Assembly: GCA_017311315.1 (NCBI GenBank)
Contig: CM029631.1
Span: 5,549,360 to 5,613,359, forward strand
Length of the DNA stretch: 64,000 nt
Source of the DNA: Dendrocalamus latiflorus
Lineage: Eukaryota; Streptophyta; Magnoliopsida; Poales; Poaceae
Direction of reading: 5' to 3'
The notes beneath the pieces were generated by a model. The model saw only the letters and a program-made list of their open reading frames with translations. It was not told the origin of the DNA and did not search any database. The position numbers were made by a program, and so were the translations under genes. Below, in pieces: positions 46,321 through 57,230 of the stretch (within the stretch, counting starts at the first letter, position 1; every line of letters starts with the position of its first letter).

Positions 46321-46590
46321 ACGAGACAGAAGTGAAGGAGCGCCTTCCTCGGCGGCGGCGTCTCGGTGGTGCAGTGGCACCACGACAGCGCGCGTAGGAC
46401 ATGGAGGCGCCGACGCTTGTATGAGACGGAAGAGGCGGCGCTCCTTCCTAGGGGTGGCGTCTCGGTGGTGCAGCGACGAGGTGCAACGGCACTGCAGTAG
46501 CGCGCTTAGGACACGGAAGCGCCAACTCTTGTTCGAGACGGACGCGGCGGCACTCCTTCCTCGGCGGCGGCGGCGCGGACGTGCAGCGGT
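46321..46590. repeat. GC-rich tandem repeat, unit about 100-112 bp
   Basis: Two full units and one partial unit start with gagacagaagtg/gagacggaagag/gagacggacgcg. They share ctccttcct.ggcggcg, gtctcggtggtgcag and aggaca.ggaagcgcc. The long minus-strand frame across it (46773-46189) is a repeat product. Confidence 0.7.
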
Positions 46591-46965
46591 GCCAAACCTT
46601 AGAACTCTAGTAGGCGGCGAGATAGCGGTGGTGCTGGGACCACGGCAATGAAAAGCAGGTGGAGTAGGAGCAGCAGTGTGTAGGGGAGGAGGGGGCGATG
46701 AGGCTGGCGGGTAAGGTGGTGGCCGGTGGCTGTTGAGGATGGGAGGCGGAGGTGGGTTTGATCCCTCACACACAGTGGCGGACCCAGTATTTTACCAAAG
46801 GGTATGCCGTACCAAAATTTTTTTATACAATTCGGTAAAATCATTTGCCAATTCAGTAAATAATTGTAAAATTTGCATCGTAATTCGGTATACAGGCACT
46901 AAATAATATAATAAGTCTTAAATTCAAGGATTAAGTTGGACGGAGGAGGAAGAGGAGGTGGTGCA

Positions 46966-47050
46966 GATGAACCTGACGTTGAGTCTAGGCATCGATGGTG
47001 GTGCCGCGGAAAAGAAGCGCAAGGTGCGGGACGGGGAGGACTTTGGCGAT
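46966..47050 (+). other. Possible third captured fragment
   Basis: Reads MNLTLSLGIDGGAAEKKRKV in the plus direction: an LxLxLG (EAR-like) motif then a basic patch, as in the N-termini of some plant transcription factors. It is too short to assign and could be chance. Confidence 0.2.
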
Positions 47051-47310
47051 AATATTAACACAACTATATCTCATTTGTGTAAACTGTAAAGCAAATTCAT
47101 ATTTTTCATATGTTACAGATATCAAATTCTAATTAACAGGAGATGGAATGTCAGGATTGAGACAGCAAGTGGGGATAACAGGGAGGTTTTTATGAAGCAT
47201 GATCACCACACAAGGAATAGCTAAAAATGGTCAGTAGGCCCTAGAGAAGCCAGCTGATGTATCTCAGTGGAAAAACAGGCAAAAAAAAAGGAACTATGGC
47301 ATGCAATAAC

Positions 47311-48034
47311 CTGAAATGGGCGCATCATTTTTTCGAAACGATGATGAGTATACAAGCAGAAACACGTTCCAGGCTTTACCCGACCAGCTCGTCCTCGTCT
47401 CTGTTTTGCATTTGCACGAGAAATCCAATCTTCTACTATGCTCGACATTTTCTGCAAAAAATATATGACAAAACAGTTAGTAGCGTCATTTACTATGCCA
47501 ACCACAGGTGCAGGTTCATCAAGGACAAGTTTTGCCAAGTGCCTTGCCAGTAAAATCTACAGTGCACCCTCCAGTTAACAAACCAACCATAAAAAAGAAT
47601 GAAGAAATCCTTGCAAAAGGATTATGCAAATGTTATGTCTGTCTATATTCAAATCTACAGGTACAAACAAGAGAAATGTGCCCTTCTGTGGGTTATAGCG
47701 GTTCTCCTTGTGCTTTCCAGTATCAACTACATATATAACATCATCAATTGTAATACTGGTCTCTGCTATGTCTGTGGCAACAATAACCTGCAAAATTATG
47801 TAGTAAGTAACTAAGTACTCAGTAGGTCAGTGAGAGAGAGAGCGAGAGAGAGCGAGAGAACTCACCTTGCGAAAATTTTCCGGTGGAGACTGAATCACTG
47901 AAACACCTTCCTTTGATCAATGGGTGCAAGCAGTGAATGCAAAGGGAGGATCCAATCAGATGATGCCCCTCTGGCCCTCTAAATCTAACTGAAGCAGATA
48001 ATCTATCAATCAACATTTCAATCTCTGCAACTCC
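47311..48034 (-). pseudogene. Captured DEAH-box RNA helicase fragment (DExH7/DHX57-like)
   Basis: Three exons with their introns: A 48034-47866, B 47787-47683, C 47451-47311. Exon A begins GVAEIEMLIDRLSASVRF. Exon B holds motif V (VIVATDIAETSITIDDV) and exon C motif VI (ANAKQRRGRAGRVKPG). They represent only the end of RecA-like domain 2; the Walker A and DEAH motifs are absent. Exon A has at least two frame disruptions, including a short insertion after VFQ that brings in a TGA (about 47890). The exon B donor, expected GT, reads GG or shifted GC. It is a dead fragment carried inside the hAT element. Confidence 0.82.
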
Positions 48035-48098
48035 CTGTACCAGCATCATAGACAGGAAAGGATGCTCCACAAGGTAAGAAATCTATTAGAAAAAAAAG

Positions 48099-48431
48099 CT
48101 AAACTGAGAGATCCGCGGGCGAGCTACTCTCCTCGCCGCTGCCGTTGTTGTCCCTCTCCGGTGAGAGGCCCCGGTAGGCGGGCCCAACCTGTGGCGTCCG
48201 GAAGAAGAGCAGGTTCAGGTGGTGCCTGAGCGCACCGCCCGATGAGTCCGACTTCCTGCGGGACACGTACGGCGACAGCGACCTCGGGAACGCCGCGGGA
48301 GCAGCAGGAGGCGACAGCGACGACGACGCGTCGTTCTGTGCGGCGTCGAGAGCGAGCAGGCGGTCGCGGAGGCACGTGGCGCAGACGCCGCCGCCGGCCT
48401 GGTGGGGGTGCATCTTGCACCTCATGCCCAT
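48099..48431 (-). pseudogene. Captured 5' fragment of a plant C-x2-H-P / C-x2-C gene (OCTOPUS/DUF740-like start)
   Basis: A 110-residue open frame starts MGMRCKMHPHQAGGGVCATC and continues with LRDRLLALDAA, a Ser/Pro/Ala-rich stretch, SPYVSRRKSDSSGG and a final NLLFFRTPQVGPAYRGLSP. The Cys-His-Pro and Cys-Cys-Leu pattern at the N-terminus is shared by a set of uncharacterised plant proteins and by OCTOPUS/DUF740 proteins. Only the first exon-like part is present. The ATG is 144 bp inside the right terminus of the hAT, so transcription from that end could make a chimera with the helicase piece, same strand and immediately downstream. Confidence 0.6.
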
Positions 48432-48583
48432 CTCATCTCATCTCCCCGCGCCCCTCGCCACCGCTGCGCGTTCCTTGCGCACGGCCATGACTGCGCGTTG
48501 GTACTGAGTTTGGCTGCCGGCTGGGCCCCAGGGTATGCCGTGGCCCACCCGGCATACCCTGTGGGTCCGCCCCTGCTCACACA

Positions 48584-49138
48584 CGCAAAAAAAAAAATTC
48601 ATAAAAAAACGTGTATCATGCCGCTAACAATTAAACGGCTAGATTTGATTTTTATTGACACTATTTACTATCAGTATAGTATACCGTAAAATTTCTCTCG
48701 GAAAAAGAGCAGAAAAATCAAAATATTTTCCCTGCGTCGGCAGGTAAAAACGTTCCAGAAACGTGCGCGACAATGCTCGGCCTCGGCCGGGGCGGCGAGC
48801 TCGTCCGTCCATCCAAACATAACCCGCCTCCTGTTAGGATCGACTGCACGCGCGGCCTTTGTAACCTACGACGATGGCACATGGCAGGAGGAGGAGAAGT
48901 GGACGGGGAGTCGGACGCAACGGGTCTCTTGGCCCTCCGGTTCCTATTTCCTCCCCGTCCGAGGGCACGTGACAAAAACGCCGGCCGCTCGTCCCCCCGC
49001 ATGCCGCCTAATGCCGTCTACGTTTTCTTCCATACGAGGAAGCTAGGAACCATCCGTGCGCGCGTGGAAAGCGGCGTGCACTCTGAACGTTTGAAGAAGG
49101 CTTACATTTGTCAGTCTCGTAACGTGGGAGGTTACACT
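48584..49138. other. Intergenic, no supported gene
   Basis: Short frames only (for example 48773-49144, plus), with no recognised domain. Confidence 0.4.
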
Positions 49139-50190
49139 TGTTAATGACCGTCGCAGAAGAGTCTAATTTAATTGATTTTTCGTAGATAAAAAATGAAGTA
49201 AATACAAGTAATATAAAAATAATAAATTAAACACAAGAGATGAGGAAAAACTTATTTCTTTATTACCTTTTTCTTTTTCAAGTACAAGAACATGATTGGT
49301 AGGTGCCCATCATGAGCCAAGATCTCAAGCCTAGGTCTAAATTTCCCAACACTCCACCTTGGTCACTCATCCGATATGTTTATGTCTCATCAAAACTCTA
49401 TAAAAACCTAGTGAAAAAATTTAGAGAAAGAGTACATGATACATGTTATGTTGTATTGTACGAATTGCCTCATTAAAAATCTTGGCCGAGAAACTTCAGG
49501 AAAATTCGTCAAGGAAAAAAGAGTATAATTCACCCAATTTCATTTAAACTGCAGGATTTATTCTATGGATACTCGATCTTCGTGATCAAACTTTAATAGT
49601 GAGCTCGAGAAGAATCTCCTCCTGAGTTCTGCACTTCTCTAAGTCTCATCATTCCAATTCTACGTACACATCTTTCAAAGTTAGATGCTGGAAGTGACTT
49701 AGTAAATAAATCTACAAGATTTTTATACGACTTACTATGCAGTATCTTAATTTCGTCTATCTTTTGCAATTCATGAGTATAGAAGAATTTAGGGTTGATA
49801 TGCTTTGTGAGATAACTCTTCACGAAACTCGCATGTACTTGTGCAACACAAGCTGCATTATCTTCATAAATAATCGTAGAAGCTTGCATGATGTTCAATC
49901 CACATGATTGCAGGATGTGGTGAATCATCCATTGAAGCCAAGTACATTTCCGTGCGGTTTCGTACAGTGCTATGATTTTTGAGTGGTTCGTCGAAGTTGA
50001 TACAAGACTTTGCTTCAACAATTTCCATGAAATTGCGGTTCCACTACATAGAAATACATAGCTTGTTTGTGATATAGCTGTATGTGGGTCCGACAGGTAC
50101 CTGCATCTGCATAGTTAGTCATATTCAGGACCTAATTCTTTCTGTAGAATAGTTTAAGATCTTTGCTTCCTTGGAGGTATCGAAAAATGT
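49139..50190 (-). mobile_element. 3' remnant of a copia-type element
   Basis: Read on the minus strand: the end of pol (RNase H region, 50190-49593), then a purine-rich tract caaggtggag (49361-49352), directly followed by a 213-bp 3' LTR (49351-49139) that starts TGTTGGGAAATTTAG and ends TTAACA. Upstream pol domains and the 5' LTR are missing. Confidence 0.6.
49593..50021 (-). pseudogene. copia RNase H end fragment
   Basis: 142 residues: STSTNHSKIIALYETARKCT, the acidic TIIYEDNAACVAQ and NLVDLFTKSLPASNFERCV are characteristic of copia RNase H. The frame continues upstream with weaker similarity (YLSDPHTAISQTSYVF) beyond a frame change. Truncated at its N-terminal side. Confidence 0.75.
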
Positions 50191-53100
50191 CCCTTATTTT
50201 CTATCATGCCTTTTGGTAGGTTCTGCACTATACCTTTGTGGCGCTCCGTGTCATTATCCTGAGGATAATCACACAAAAGCTTACGGATTATTATTTGCCT
50301 AATCAGTAGAACACTGTTCCGGCAAATAACAAGTATTTACCAAAGTCGCGCAGCAGAACAATAATGTAGAAACTGTATTTTTATTACAACAGTTGCCACA
50401 AGAGCTCTACTAAAAAATGGCTTGGTCAAAAATTTAACTTAATGCAAAGTGATTTGAATAATCTACAAAGCTTCTGAATATTTACACTTATTGCTTCTTT
50501 TTAAAATTATCCTCTACAGTCTTTGTTGACTTCATTGCCAAAGGGGGGGGGGGGGGGGGGGAGATTGGAGGAAAGGGGGAGAATTTTCTAAGAGTTTGAA
50601 ATTTTTTTGCAAAACTTAGCTTCCGGCCCAATCAAGAGTGTGCGAAAGTAAAAGGAAAAGAACGACAAAAGGCCCTTTTCTCTTTTGGGATAAGCTCAAC
50701 AATCATGGGCCTGGCGTACTTCTGATGGCAATCACAGCAAGAGACCAGGACTTGTGTCGTTTGATTCGGCTTCGACTTTCAGCTTCCGCTGAATCAAACG
50801 CCGGGCGAACTGGACTGGTTCCACTCCAGTCCGACTCCAATATGACAGAGAACAAGAGGAGCATCCGACTAGTTATGACCTGAAGCTTCTATGCGCTGTT
50901 TGTCCCTCAGAGTCGGAGAGACGCTGCAAAGGCAGGCCGCCGAGGTGGTTGGTTTGGCCGCGCGACATGGACAGGATGAAAAGCAGAAGGGAGACGGTGA
51001 CTGCCTCCTTTCCCCCTGCAAATTGCCTAGTATCTTCTTCTTCTTCTGCTTCCTTTCCCGGCCCTGGCATGCGTGATGCCTTCCTTCTGGCGATCGATGC
51101 GCCTTTTCTTCCACAATGATGTGTGGCGGTACCATCCGTTTGGATTCAGACAAGCCAATCTAGCTAACCTCGTGTGTGACCTAACAGACCTATGCTTTTG
51201 TCCCGGAAGGGAGGGCGAGGACTTGTTTATTCGGCGGTTTGGCGCTGGGTCAATTTCACCCTCGATGTGTTTACGCGGCGTATTTGACCAAACGTTTATC
51301 TTAGAGGAGTGACGTTGTTAATTGCAGGTTTGCACTTGGGCGCCGTCATCATGTAACGTGTTCATAAATCTGCCCCGACCCAAATGTGTTAGCACAGAAA
51401 CTTTCGGATTTGCTATTTCGAAGTGCCTGAAATTTTCTTGAGTCGATTTTTGTGACCATTGAATTTATGTAGAGATTGGTGTGCTATATAATTGGACGTT
51501 GATCCAATGACAAAAAAAAATGTAACTAACGCTTAAGAAAATTTCAGTCACGTTATAGATAAGACAATCCCGAAACAATTTACCCATCGCGCTATGATGC
51601 CGTCTGGACTACAAGAAACAGGAACTTACGGGGGAGATGAAAGTAGTACTTCTCTAGCTACTAAGGAGTAGCGACTAATCCATGTATTTTTCTTTTGAAG
51701 GGTCGACTAATCCATGTATTTCAAAACGGTAATGAAATAGTATTAAATCATGTTCTTTTTGTCTTTTTTTTATGGCTTTTAGGTTTGGCTTCCCAGGAAG
51801 GCAAAATAAACTGAAAGCCGAAACAAACGAGATGGCTTCTCTAAGTGACATCTCGATGCAGATTTTCTAAATGGCTTTCCGACCGTAAAACCGTATGTGT
51901 TATCATGTTAGTGGCTTTATCATCTGTCCCCATCTCGAAAAACGTAGCTAAAATTAATAAACTACAACTCAAAAGAATGATCCTTACAAGCTTAGCCTCA
52001 ACCGACCGGCGGGCGATGCACAACTGTGGGCTCGGCAGTGGTTCTGCCAGCCAGTAGATGAGGGCGGGCGGGCGGTCGGCGACATGTGGTGCGCCGTGCG
52101 CTACAGGCTCACGGTGGGAAGTGACGCGACGCCAGTGTGACCCGAGAGCGCCGAGCTCGGCAGCGAGCGAATTAACACGGCGTCGCGTTGCGGCAATGTG
52201 GTCACAATGCCGAGCGCCGTGGCGGCACGAAGTGCTGCGGAAACGTCGTAGAGGCGGCGTGCGGGCGGTGCGGCGCGGCGCACGATACCGGCCGGTGTTT
52301 TGAGGTCGGCTCCAGTTCTCCAAATCCTGCCCGACTAGGGAGCCCGGCCCGTCCGGCTTCCAAGCCCGGCTCAGAAATGCCAAGATCTGAGGTCGCTGGC
52401 ACTTACCCCATCCAATCCTTCGCTCCGGCCACCGGCTAGCGGTTAGGATAAGTCGGACGAGAGAGCATGCCATTCTAGCTAAACTTGTGCATTCTCGTGT
52501 CCACGAAAGCATGTGATGAACGACAGCAACACAGCCACACAAACCAAACAAATACGATGATTCATTCGTTAGTTAGAGCCACACCTTTGAGGTGTATCAA
52601 TCGTGTGCAGTGACCGTTCGTTGTGTTTTGGTCCTCCGGAAAGGTGGGTGGTCCGTTGTGTTTGTTATAAGGTCGATCTTAAGGGAGCTTATGACCCCTT
52701 ATTTTCATACACTCCGGATGTTCTAAGCGTGTGTTTACAGCTTACATCTGCACTTCTTAGTTCTTGTTAGGGCCATGTCAAACGCAAGAATCTCACATAA
52801 ATATTACAGAAACAATTTAAATCCTTCATAATTTCTTCAGAAATCCTATGTTCCAAATAAGGTTTAGAATTGGCTGCTTGCAAAGGAATTGCGCACGCTC
52901 CCATCAACAAGTTACAACAGTAACTGAGAACTGGGCAAGGTAGAGTAAGCACGAAAAGATGCACTTCTCGGTGCTAATCTGCACAGAGAATGTAATAGTA
53001 GTCGCCTGATTCCAAATTAAAGCCAACCAACTAGCTGAATGTGCAAATTAATAGTCACAATAATAAAGATCCATGGAAGTTAGAAACTAGTGCTTTATTG

Positions 53101-53427
53101 ATTTCATCTTTAACACAAAATCAAGTCAATTTCAACTAGTACACAACAAATATATAAGCATGTATCAAAATTTTCCTTTGCCACGTTCTCACTATCACAA
53201 CTCCAGATGTTCCTGGCAGGGCACGATGTTCGTGCCATTCAATTCGCACTCGTCTTCAACAATACATATAGGGTGTAGTATAACAAAATCCAGCAATTCC
53301 TTTGGTTAATTCATCAAGATTAAGATGCATCGATTTACTCACTGAAAAGTAAATACTTCTTCTTGCAATTGATCAAAATTGGCCAATTGCATGCACCATA
53401 TATGCGTTCATGGCGTTGGCGAATGTC
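50191..53427. other. Intergenic, no supported gene
   Basis: Contains the poly-G tract 50543-50561 and a GC-rich block (about 52000-52440) with long compositional frames. The last few hundred bases are probably the 3' untranslated region of the WD40 gene. Confidence 0.4.
50543..50561. repeat. 19-base poly-G tract
   Basis: Uninterrupted G run between an AT-rich stretch and gagattggaggaaaggggga. Confidence 0.95.
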
Positions 53428-54912
53428 TTAGCGGAAAGATGACGAGCTGCCGGCCCCAAACGGGTCCCCGGGGTACCGGTCGAACATCTGCGGCGCGTCG
53501 CCGGTGCCGGGGCCCTGGAGCAGCGCGTCCGGCGCCTCGTCGGACACGCGCCACACCTTGATCGACTTGTCCAGGCTGCCGCTGTACACGATCCACCGCG
53601 ACGCCGACCCCGTCCCGCCACTGGTATCTCCGCTGTCGGCAGCGGCAGCGATGGCGGCGTTGTCCTTGTTGTCCTCCACGATGGCGAGGCACCTGATCGG
53701 CTCTGTGTGGCCGGTGAGCACGGAAAGGCGGGAGTGCACGCCGCCGTCGCGCCGCCACACGACGATGGTGCTGTCGGCTGAGCCGCTGAGCACGAGGGCG
53801 CCGGCTGCGGCGAGGCAGAACACGGCCTTCTTGTGCCCGCGCAGTACGCCACCGTGGACGAGGTGGAGCTCGCCCTCCCAGAAGTTGACGAGTCCGTCGG
53901 AGGAGCCGCAGTAGAGCACCGGTGCGATGGCGCTTACGGCGAGCGCGTTCACCGCGTGCTCCTGCTTCAGCAGCGTCTGCACGGCCACGTGCTTGGTCCC
54001 CTTCCCCTGCAGCTCCCGCCGCCACACCTTGACCGTGCCGTCCGCCGAGCCGGTGAACACCAGCCCGTCGAACGCCGCCACGATCGCGTTCACGTTGTCG
54101 TCGTGCGCCACCACCGACTCGAGGCACTTGGAGTCGCTGATGCGCCACACCTTGAAGGTACGGTCCCACGAACCCGAGTAGAGCAGACCCTGCGCCGCGT
54201 CCGTCGGGCTCAGGCACGATACGGCGTCGCTGTGCCGGATCCATAGCGCCGTCCGGTTCTTTCGCACCTCGACGTAGTTGGACGGGTTCAGCGAGCCGCG
54301 AAGGAAGTCGCGCAGCCGCGGCAGGCTGCCCACGCGCTTGTGCAGACCGTTCTTGGGCGACACCTTCCACACACGGATCTTTCCGTCCTGGTGTCCGGTG
54401 AAGATGCGCTCACCGGAGATGACGATGGCCTTCACGAGGCCGCTCGACGACTTGAAACCGCCGGAGTCCTTCTGCTTGCGCCAGACGCGGATGTTCTTGC
54501 TGTCCGAGCCGGTGTACAGAGTGTCGCCCTTGGCAGAGAGCGAGTAGATGTGGCCTTCCTCCCTCACCAACGAGCCGATGAGGCTTGTGCCGAAAGCCAT
54601 GGTGGGGGCCCCGCCGCTGCCGTGGCCGGCGATGGACGCCTCGCTGTGGTGGGACCAGGGGGACGCCATGGTCTGGTTCCAGGGGGACATGTTGTACGGC
54701 GAGCACTCACCGCTGAAGCTGTTCGGGTAGTCGGAGTAGAACCCAGAGCTCGCGTCCCCCGTCGCCGACGAGCTGCTGTGCCGGTTCGAGAAGTCATCGT
54801 CCGTCACCGAGAACTGGAGGTTCGGGTCGGAGTGCGGCGCCGGCAGCGGGAGGTTCGACGGGTGCGAGCGTGGGAGGCGGCCGCCGGCCCCTTCGCCGTC
54901 GCAATCTCTCAT
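53428..54912 (-). CDS. JINGUBANG-like WD40-repeat protein
   Basis: Single exon, 494 residues, high GC. The N-terminal about 110 residues are Ser/Pro/Gly-rich (PNLQFSVTDDDFSNRHSSSS), as in JINGUBANG-type proteins. A run of WD40 blades follows: GHIYSLSAKGDTLYTGSDSK with IRVWRK; FTGHQDGKIRVWKV; LLYSGSWDRTFKVWRI; VFTGSADGTVKVWRR; VLYCGSSDGLVNFWEG; VLSGSADSTIVVWRR; IVYSGSLDKSIKVWRV. This suggests one seven-bladed propeller. Arabidopsis JINGUBANG restrains pollen germination; the role of this copy is unknown. The frame is open to an ATG at 55122, but the extra 70 residues look like untranslated leader, so the MRDCDGEG start at 54912 is preferred. Intact. Confidence 0.88.
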   Translation of the reverse strand: MRDCDGEGAGGRLPRSHPSNLPLPAPHSDPNLQFSVTDDDFSNRHSSSSATGDASSGFYSDYPNSFSGECSPYNMSPWNQTMASPWSHHSEASIAGHGSGGAPTMAFGTSLIGSLVREEGHIYSLSAKGDTLYTGSDSKNIRVWRKQKDSGGFKSSSGLVKAIVISGERIFTGHQDGKIRVWKVSPKNGLHKRVGSLPRLRDFLRGSLNPSNYVEVRKNRTALWIRHSDAVSCLSPTDAAQGLLYSGSWDRTFKVWRISDSKCLESVVAHDDNVNAIVAAFDGLVFTGSADGTVKVWRRELQGKGTKHVAVQTLLKQEHAVNALAVSAIAPVLYCGSSDGLVNFWEGELHLVHGGVLRGHKKAVFCLAAAGALVLSGSADSTIVVWRRDGGVHSRLSVLTGHTEPIRCLAIVEDNKDNAAIAAAADSGDTSGGTGSASRWIVYSGSLDKSIKVWRVSDEAPDALLQGPGTGDAPQMFDRYPGDPFGAGSSSSFR

Positions 54913-55582
54913 CGGATCTTGCCGGTGGCTGCGGCGGCGCGGCGAGACAGTGGTGGAGAGAATTGCGAAAGGGGGAGAAGCGCGGGGGTGTGTATGTGCG
55001 GAGGGGAGGGGAGTGAGAGGCGAAGAGAGAGTGGCGGGAAGGGAAAAAGTCGTTAAGACCGTTATGAGGCTGAGGCGGGGAGGAATGGGTGGGGCCACAG
55101 CCCCTGAACTGCTCCCTTTCACCGGATTAGGAGGCTAACAACGCTTACTCTGCATGGCTCCATGGAACTCCCTTTTCTTTTTGTAATAACCTTGAATATA
55201 TAGTTGAATTGTTGCACTTAACTCCATTTGGAACATAAAATTGCACATGAATTAGAACAGTTCCTCCAACATTACAACCGGAATCCTTCGTTCCAAATGG
55301 AAATCTGACATTGTAACAATTTTGAACTCTTCAAATCCCGGCTCTCTTTTTTTTTTTGCAATCGAAGTAGAAAAAAAAACGCTCACTTAATCTGCATTTT
55401 GCAACTCGCTTTGACTTATACATTAGTGAACTGGGACGATAAGGTTTCACTGTAGAGTTGCTTACTGCTCCCACCTCTAGTAAAAAAAAGGTGATATCTT
55501 AGAATATATAATGCAATCAAACTATTTTAACTTTGACCATCAACATTTTTATGAGTATTTAGATCCTCCATATAAACATCAT
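54913..55582. other. 5' flank of the WD40 gene
   Basis: The first about 200 bases are a probable GC-rich 5' leader. Beyond 55140 the sequence is AT-rich with no gene up to the gap. Confidence 0.4.
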
Positions 55583-55682
55583 NNNNNNNNNNNNNNNNNN
55601 NNNNNNNNNNNNNNNNNNNNNNNNNNNNNNNNNNNNNNNNNNNNNNNNNNNNNNNNNNNNNNNNNNNNNNNNNNNNNNNNNN
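55583..55682. other. Assembly gap (100 N)
   Basis: Exactly 100 unknown bases, the conventional size for a gap of unknown length, so distances across it are not reliable. Confidence 0.98.
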
Positions 55683-55889
55683 CAAAATCCTCTTCGAGCC
55701 ATTCCTCCGTTGTGAGGTAGCTCCCCTCGTCGCCTCAAATTAGTAGTCGTCGCTCCCCACAAGCAAGATCTTGAAAACAGCGGCGACTCCAACTCCCAAC
55801 GACGTTCTGGCTCAGCTGACCACCATAGAGAACATTCATGCCCCAACAACCCCCAACTCAACATCAATGGGGAGTTGTGAAGCCTAAAT

Positions 55890-57115
55890 ACTGGTGGCTC
55901 AACACTCCCAGACGTCTAGAGCCGAAGTTTGCCTTCTTTGCACCTTCACGTCCACCCTAGAAGCTTCAACCGGGAACAACCTCATCTTCCTCGCACGCAC
56001 CAAGGGGCGGTGCTTCAACTGCCTTTGTCGAGATCATATGGCCCGATATTGTCGTGATCCCACCAAATGCATCCGATGTCTGCACTCATGCCATAGAGCT
56101 AGAGATTGTCGACATCCTACTGTTCCACCACCTCCTCCGGCACCTGCAAGTTCAGTTTCGCGGTCATCTCCTCTGCAACCTGCTTCCCAAGGACAACCCC
56201 AAGTAAAAGCTCTACCTACACCATAGCCGCCGCCACATCCCTCTGCTCCCTTCACCGCTGCCACCCCCTCAATCCACCAATGGCCAACCTGGGTGACCCA
56301 GCGACTCGCCCGGTGAAGGAGGCTTGCATTATCCCCTCCTCTAGGGAACTTCGAAAGGAGCTCCAATGACATGAAGACTACTCCACAGTGCTTTGGCTTG
56401 GAAGGTCCAAGCCCAAGGCTGACCTCCGAACTATCATGGAGGCCATTAAAAGAAGGTTCAACCTTCACCCTTGACGACTTCTCAGTGCATCACCACTACC
56501 CGACAACTACCTTGTCAGCTTCCAACACAGGCACCACTGTGATGAGGTGGCCAGTCTCCAGAAATTCGCCTTCCACGACCTAGACTTCCATGTGCGTTCC
56601 TGGAAGCCGCAACGGCATGCGTTCGGGAGGTGCTCTGATGTTCCATGTAAGGCTATGTCTCAAAGGCATACCCATAAATGCATGGAATGAGGAGGTGGCT
56701 AGCCGTGTCATCCAGCAACAAACGCTCGCTAGACCGGGATGATGTAAGATCACTCCAATAGGAAGACACTCGTACGCTCGATCTATGGGCCTGGATAGCA
56801 AACCTGAGATCAATTCCGAAGGTAACATGGCTCACATTCACTGACACTCATGCTTTGCCAGTGGGTCGCCATGGAGAACCATAGGAACAACCTCTCTACA
56901 AGTAGGGCCATACCTACCGAGTGATCATCCACCTCAACTTCATCGAGGATTACTCGGTGGCTCCACCTGTTGCTGACCTCGGCGCCAAGACCTTTGTGCC
57001 GTTCAAGCCAGCCAAACAAGGCCTCACCTGGCACCTAGGAGTGGTTGACGGCACCACTAAGCCCACAGAAGAGGAGCCACCATGGGAGGTCCACGACTAT
57101 GGAATGCCACCGTGA
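55890..57115 (+). pseudogene. CCHC zinc-knuckle / DUF4283-type repeat gene, decayed
   Basis: An early frame (55894-56226) holds two adjacent knuckles, CFNCLCRDHMARYC and CIRCLHSCHRARDC, then a Pro-rich linker. Further on (about 56440-56680, in other frames) come segments typical of the grass DUF4283-like repeat family: PDNYLVSFQHRHHCDEVA, FAFHDLDFHVRSW and HAFGRCSDVPCK. The end (56921-57115) reads MIIHLNFIEDYSVAPP. Frame changes and stops occur throughout, so it is non-functional. These families are retrotransposon-associated. The 5' end may lie in the gap. Confidence 0.6.
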
Positions 57116-57176
57116 CAGATTGCTTTGTATTGACCGACATTCACCCCCCCTCTATCGCCTTTTTCGGTCCAACAAT

Positions 57177-57188
57177 TGGTATCAGAGC
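57177..57188 (+). promoter_or_regulatory. tRNA-Met primer binding site
   Basis: Exact TGGTATCAGAGC three bases after the end of the LTR stub. Confidence 0.85.
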
Positions 57189-57230
57189 CGGTTAGCTCTA
57201 ATCAATAGATCTTAACCGGTCTCAAGAGCC

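Larger units (their letters stand above)
46773..48575. mobile_element. hAT-type element with captured host gene fragments (Pack-hAT)
   Basis: 1803 bp. The left terminus CAGTGGCGGACCCAG and the complemented right terminus CAGGGGCGGACCCACAG form inverted repeats, each followed inward by AGGGTATGCCG. A perfect 8-bp target duplication, ctcacaca, flanks it (46765-46772 and 48576-48583), diagnostic of hAT transposition. No transposase is encoded. Inside are three exons with introns of a DEAH-box helicase gene (47311-48034, minus), the start of a second plant gene (48099-48431, minus) and perhaps a short third piece near 46966-47050 (plus). Confidence 0.88.

Noticed and set aside
46189..46773. 194-codon minus-strand Pro/Arg-rich frame
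   Set aside because: Produced by a GC-rich tandem repeat and a poly-G tract; no domain.
51841..52551. 236-codon minus-strand frame
   Set aside because: Arg/Ser/His-rich, with open frames on the other strand too; no family recognised and no splice-supported structure.
53408..54370. 320-codon minus-strand frame overlapping the WD40 gene
   Set aside because: Arg/Ala/Gly-rich out-of-frame shadow of the real coding region.
54913..55122. 70-residue N-terminal extension of the WD40 protein
   Set aside because: Ser/Pro/Thr-rich translation of a GC-rich leader; the MRDCDGEG start matches the family better.
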